From NCBI GenBank assembly GCA_031276475.1, contig JAISMZ010000241.1:1-16807 (forward strand): a stretch of 16,807 bases of DNA, read 5' to 3'. This DNA is from Coriobacteriales bacterium (lineage in GTDB: Bacteria > Actinomycetota > Coriobacteriia > Coriobacteriales > UBA8131). Below the pieces are notes generated by a model. It was given only the letters and a program-made list of their open reading frames with translations, was not told the DNA's origin and searched no databases. Position 1 is the stretch's first letter. Every line of letters starts with the position of its first letter. Shown here in pieces: positions 14,710-16,807 of this stretch. The position numbers and the translations under genes were made by a program.

Positions 14710-15656
14710 TGGCACAGCGGCAGCAGAAATACCACCACCGAAAGCCAGCTCCGTGGCAGTCGCCGCTGATCATAGCGTTACTTCTGGCTTGCAGCCTGGC
14801 GCCACCAGTGTATCTGGCCATCGCCACGAACACACCGCTTGTGGCTGAAGAGCTGCCCGATTCGTCAAGCAGCGCGTCGTCCGACTCAGATCAGCAGACC
14901 GACACTTCCAACGAGGACGACGGCGAGGGCGGCGAGGACGCTACGGAGTCCTATGAGGAAACGGTGATTGGAGAATACCGGGCAGTCTCGCAGGGAACTG
15001 ACCGAGCACGAGCGCAAAACATCGGTCTGACGGCCGCGACCATCGACGGCATCAAATTGGAACCGCAGGCCAGTTTCTCTTTTGCCGAGACCGTTGGCGA
15101 TCCCGATGAGAACCAAAACTTTCAAGACGCCCCCGCAATCCCCGGCGACCAGGCACAGCTCACGCGAGGCGGCGGCATCTCTCAGGTCACCTCGGCTCTC
15201 TACATCGCCGCGCTGACCTCCGGCCTGACGATTGATGAGAGGCATCCGCACGCGGTGACGGTTGACTACGCACCGGTCGGGCTGGACGCGGCCTATGTCT
15301 TTGGCACGGCCGACCTGCGAATCACCAATCCCTATGACTATCCGGTAACAATTGTCGCGGACGCGGTGGAGCAAACGGTCATCGTTCGGATTATTGGACA
15401 CCCCCTGCAAGACGGGCTTTACTTTGAACCTGTTGCCAAACTGGTTGAATACCAAACTGCCGACGGTAGTTCTGTGGACGCTACCGGAGTTGACCCCGCC
15501 TTGCAGGAAGAAAGTTACTGCGTAGTTGAGTCTTCTCGGTTACACTATCTGAATGGCGTGTTGACTCGTACCGAATTACTATCGTTAGACACTTATCAGG
15601 TTCTTGAGGATTCATCGGTAATGGCGACGGGAGGTGGCGTTGACCCCACAAAATGA
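14709..15656 (+). CDS. VanW-domain membrane-anchored envelope protein
   Basis: 315 residues with a cytoplasmic basic N-terminus, one hydrophobic helix at 18-40, a Ser/Asp/Glu-rich linker (50-83) and a VanW domain (about 88-232). VanW signatures visible: NIGLTAATIDG, FSFAETVG, RGGGISQVTSALYIAAL (153-169), ERHPHAVTVDYAPVGLDAAYV (part, 177-197) and DLRITNPYDYPVTI. Most VanW proteins have Cys in GGG-I/V-C-Q; here that position (158) is Ser. VanW domains occur in glycopeptide-resistance clusters and many Gram-positive envelope proteins; biochemical role is not settled, and no van cluster is present, so this is not evidence of vancomycin resistance. GAGG at 14697-14700 sits 8 nt before the ATG, which overlaps the upstream TGA by one base. 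Probably extracytoplasmic, acting at the cell wall. Confidence 0.88.
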   Translation: MAQRQQKYHHRKPAPWQSPLIIALLLACSLAPPVYLAIATNTPLVAEELPDSSSSASSDSDQQTDTSNEDDGEGGEDATESYEETVIGEYRAVSQGTDRARAQNIGLTAATIDGIKLEPQASFSFAETVGDPDENQNFQDAPAIPGDQAQLTRGGGISQVTSALYIAALTSGLTIDERHPHAVTVDYAPVGLDAAYVFGTADLRITNPYDYPVTIVADAVEQTVIVRIIGHPLQDGLYFEPVAKLVEYQTADGSSVDATGVDPALQEESYCVVESSRLHYLNGVLTRTELLSLDTYQVLEDSSVMATGGGVDPTK

Positions 15657-15685
15657 GCTCCGTCCAGTTCTCAATGGATTGTTTA

Positions 15686-15745
15686 ATCCGTACTTGCGTC
15701 GTAACGGGACGGTTTTGGAGTTGCAGGGATGACGTAAGTACGGAT
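15686..15745 (+). promoter_or_regulatory. strong inverted repeat between the VanW and PRC genes
   Basis: ATCCGTACTTGCGTC (15686-15700) pairs with GACGTAAGTACGGAT (15731-15745) across a 30-nt loop: 14 of 15 Watson-Crick pairs and one G-U, so RNA would form an unbroken 15-bp stem. The upstream arm can instead form a small hairpin, GGATT-GTTT-AATCC (15676-15689), which excludes the first base pairs of the long stem. No T-run follows, so it is not a classic terminator. Candidates are an operator, an RNA processing or stability element, or an attenuator-like switch before the PRC gene. Confidence 0.55.
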
Positions 15746-15795
15746 GCAGATTGGATAAAGACATATCGGTTCATCAGATCATCGAAAGGACAACC

Positions 15796-16807
15796 ATGGA
15801 ATCAAATGAAACAATCCTCACTCGCGAAGTTGTAGCTCTTGACGAGCGTAAACGACTGGGCAAACTCAAGGGCCTGCGTGTGGATTATGACAGCCGCGCA
15901 GTAAGCCATTTCATTATCGGCTCGGCTTCCACCGGCTCAGATCTGGTTCTTCCCTTTAAGGGCCTCCTGGCACTGGGCGATACCTTTCTGACCATCCAGA
16001 GTACCAGCGAGGTGCTTGCTACGACAGACAGAACGGCCAAAAAGACCCTCTCCGACGGTTACCTGCTCAAGGGCGCCGAAGTGTTCAGCAAAACCGGAAA
16101 CCGGCTCGGCGTTGTTACCGGGTTTGAATTCGATCCGGTCTTTGGCACGGTCACGCGCATCCTGCTTGGCGCCGACGGTCAGTTTGACTCCGACAGCTTT
16201 GTTTTCTTCTCACCCGAATTCGTGTTTGTTGATGATGGCGCGCCAACGGTCCCTGAACTGCGCGATGGCGCCCCATCAGTTGACGAGGCGGCGATAGCCG
16301 AGGAGATCGTTGAGGAGGAAATAGCTGAAGAGATCGCTGAGGAGATCGTTGAGGAGGCAATAGCTGAAGAGATTGCTGAGGAGATCGCCGAGGAGGAAAT
16401 AGCTGAGGAGATCGTTGAGGAGGCAATAGCTGAGGAGATTGCTGAGGAGATCGTTGAGGAGGAAATAGCTGAAGAGATCGCCGAAATTGTGGCTGAAGTA
16501 CCCGAAGTACCTGCGGCTCCCGAGACGTCAGCTTTCAGCGAGGCCGAAGCCACGGGCGTTGAGGAGAACGCGGCGGCCACTGGAGAGCCTGTCACTGAAG
16601 AGTTTGAAGCTGTTGTCACCGAGATTGCCACCGAACCCCTGGGGTACGCTTTTGAAGTGGACGAAGTCGTAGTGGAGGCAGTTGGGGCCGAGGACGAGCC
16701 GGGTGCGCTCGAGCTTGCTGCCGAGACCGCAGCAGGCGATGAGCCCTCAGCCACAACCGAAGAAGTTGACGAAGAGGTGCTGGCCTTCCTGGAAGGGGCA
16801 ACCGTCA
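15796..16807 (+). CDS. tandem PRC-barrel protein with acidic repeat tail (partial, runs off the window)
   Basis: Open from ATG 15796 to the window end (337 codons, no stop). AAAGGA lies 5 nt before the ATG. Residues about 5-75 look like a PRC-barrel (LGKLKGLRVDYDSRAVSHFI, then LVLPFKGLLALGDTFLTI), and about 88-135 look like a second (GYLLKGAEVFSKTGNRLGVV, GFEFDPVFGTVTRILLGADG). PRC-barrels are small beta-barrel domains found in photosynthetic reaction-centre H subunits, RimM and diverse membrane-associated proteins. From about 166 the chain becomes extremely acidic, with a repeat of IAEE/IVEE units to about 232, then a Glu/Ala/Val-rich stretch to the edge. Cytoplasmic (no signal peptide or helix seen). 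It may be co-transcribed with the VanW gene 140 bp upstream, depending on the intervening stem-loop. Partner and function unknown. Confidence 0.8.
   Translation, partial: MESNETILTREVVALDERKRLGKLKGLRVDYDSRAVSHFIIGSASTGSDLVLPFKGLLALGDTFLTIQSTSEVLATTDRTAKKTLSDGYLLKGAEVFSKTGNRLGVVTGFEFDPVFGTVTRILLGADGQFDSDSFVFFSPEFVFVDDGAPTVPELRDGAPSVDEAAIAEEIVEEEIAEEIAEEIVEEAIAEEIAEEIAEEEIAEEIVEEAIAEEIAEEIVEEEIAEEIAEIVAEVPEVPAAPETSAFSEAEATGVEENAAATGEPVTEEFEAVVTEIATEPLGYAFEVDEVVVEAVGAEDEPGALELAAETAAGDEPSATTEEVDEEVLAFLEGATV
16294..16491 (+). repeat. 27/39-bp tandem repeats coding for acidic IAEE units
   Basis: Six units each start with ATAGC: 16294-16320 (27 bp), 16321-16359 (39), 16360-16398 (39), 16399-16425 (27), 16426-16464 (39) and a diverged 16465-16491 (27). 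They encode IAEEIVEEE, IAEEIAEEIVEEA, IAEEIAEEIAEEE, IAEEIVEEA, IAEEIAEEIVEEE and IAEEIAEIV. Lengths differ by exactly one 12-bp (four-residue) step. Near-identical DNA across units points to recent slippage or unequal crossover. Confidence 0.85.

Noticed and set aside
14709..15656. Vancomycin-resistance determinant
   Set aside because: VanW domains are widespread in Gram-positives outside resistance clusters, and no vanA/B-type ligase, vanH, vanX or VanRS genes are in the window.
16179..16754. Leftward Ser/Ala/Ile-rich frame (191 codons)
   Set aside because: It is the complement of the Glu/Ile/Ala repeat of the PRC protein and has no start signal or domain.

Overview
The window looks like accessory cell-envelope DNA from a moderately GC-rich Gram-positive. 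A host-associated actinomycete of the Coriobacteriia type fits best. This is inferred from protein style (giant SdrD-B/isopeptide-D2 surface protein with an InlB-type repeat and a multi-helix anchor, VanW protein, frequent TGA stops); no rRNA or housekeeping gene is present to prove it. No tRNA, rRNA, CRISPR array or transposase gene was seen.

Left edge (1-270): no gene. It holds three tandem copies of a palindromic REP-like element, a further short hairpin, and a perfect 15-bp stem that may end the large leftward transcription unit.

Leftward block (271-13391): a small secreted/membrane protein (12927-13391) with its own sigma70-type promoter; then a second promoter, a leader of about 250 nt, a paralogous small protein (11991-12536), an 85-residue lipoprotein-like protein (11712-11969) and a giant surface protein (start near 11706), the last three packed end to end. 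The giant protein runs: signal peptide, low-complexity linker, beta-helix-like region, five alternating isopeptide-D2/SdrD-B modules, Ig-like/DUF5011-like repeats, InlB-type repeat, proline-rich stalk, three membrane helices. Its frame of 3,811 codons before the final stop contains two internal stops, TAA at 3331-3333 and TAG at 1276-1278, with no frameshift. As drawn it makes a 2,791-residue product lacking the anchor.

Rightward block (13603-16807): a divergent promoter with a perfect extended -10 drives a three-helix membrane protein with a Pro/Glu-rich linker and a TPR-like tail, overlapped by 1 nt by a VanW-domain protein. After a 140-bp gap with a strong inverted repeat comes a two-domain PRC-barrel protein with a highly acidic repeat tail, cut by the window edge.

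The two blocks share a divergent promoter region (13392-13602). Both look envelope-directed: one makes a surface adhesin and small accessory proteins, the other probable wall/membrane assembly proteins. The strongest items for follow-up are the doubly interrupted adhesin, the unrecognised paired small-protein family, the ABCAB duplication of adhesin modules, the strand-asymmetric REP hairpins, and the intergenic 15-bp stem before the PRC gene.
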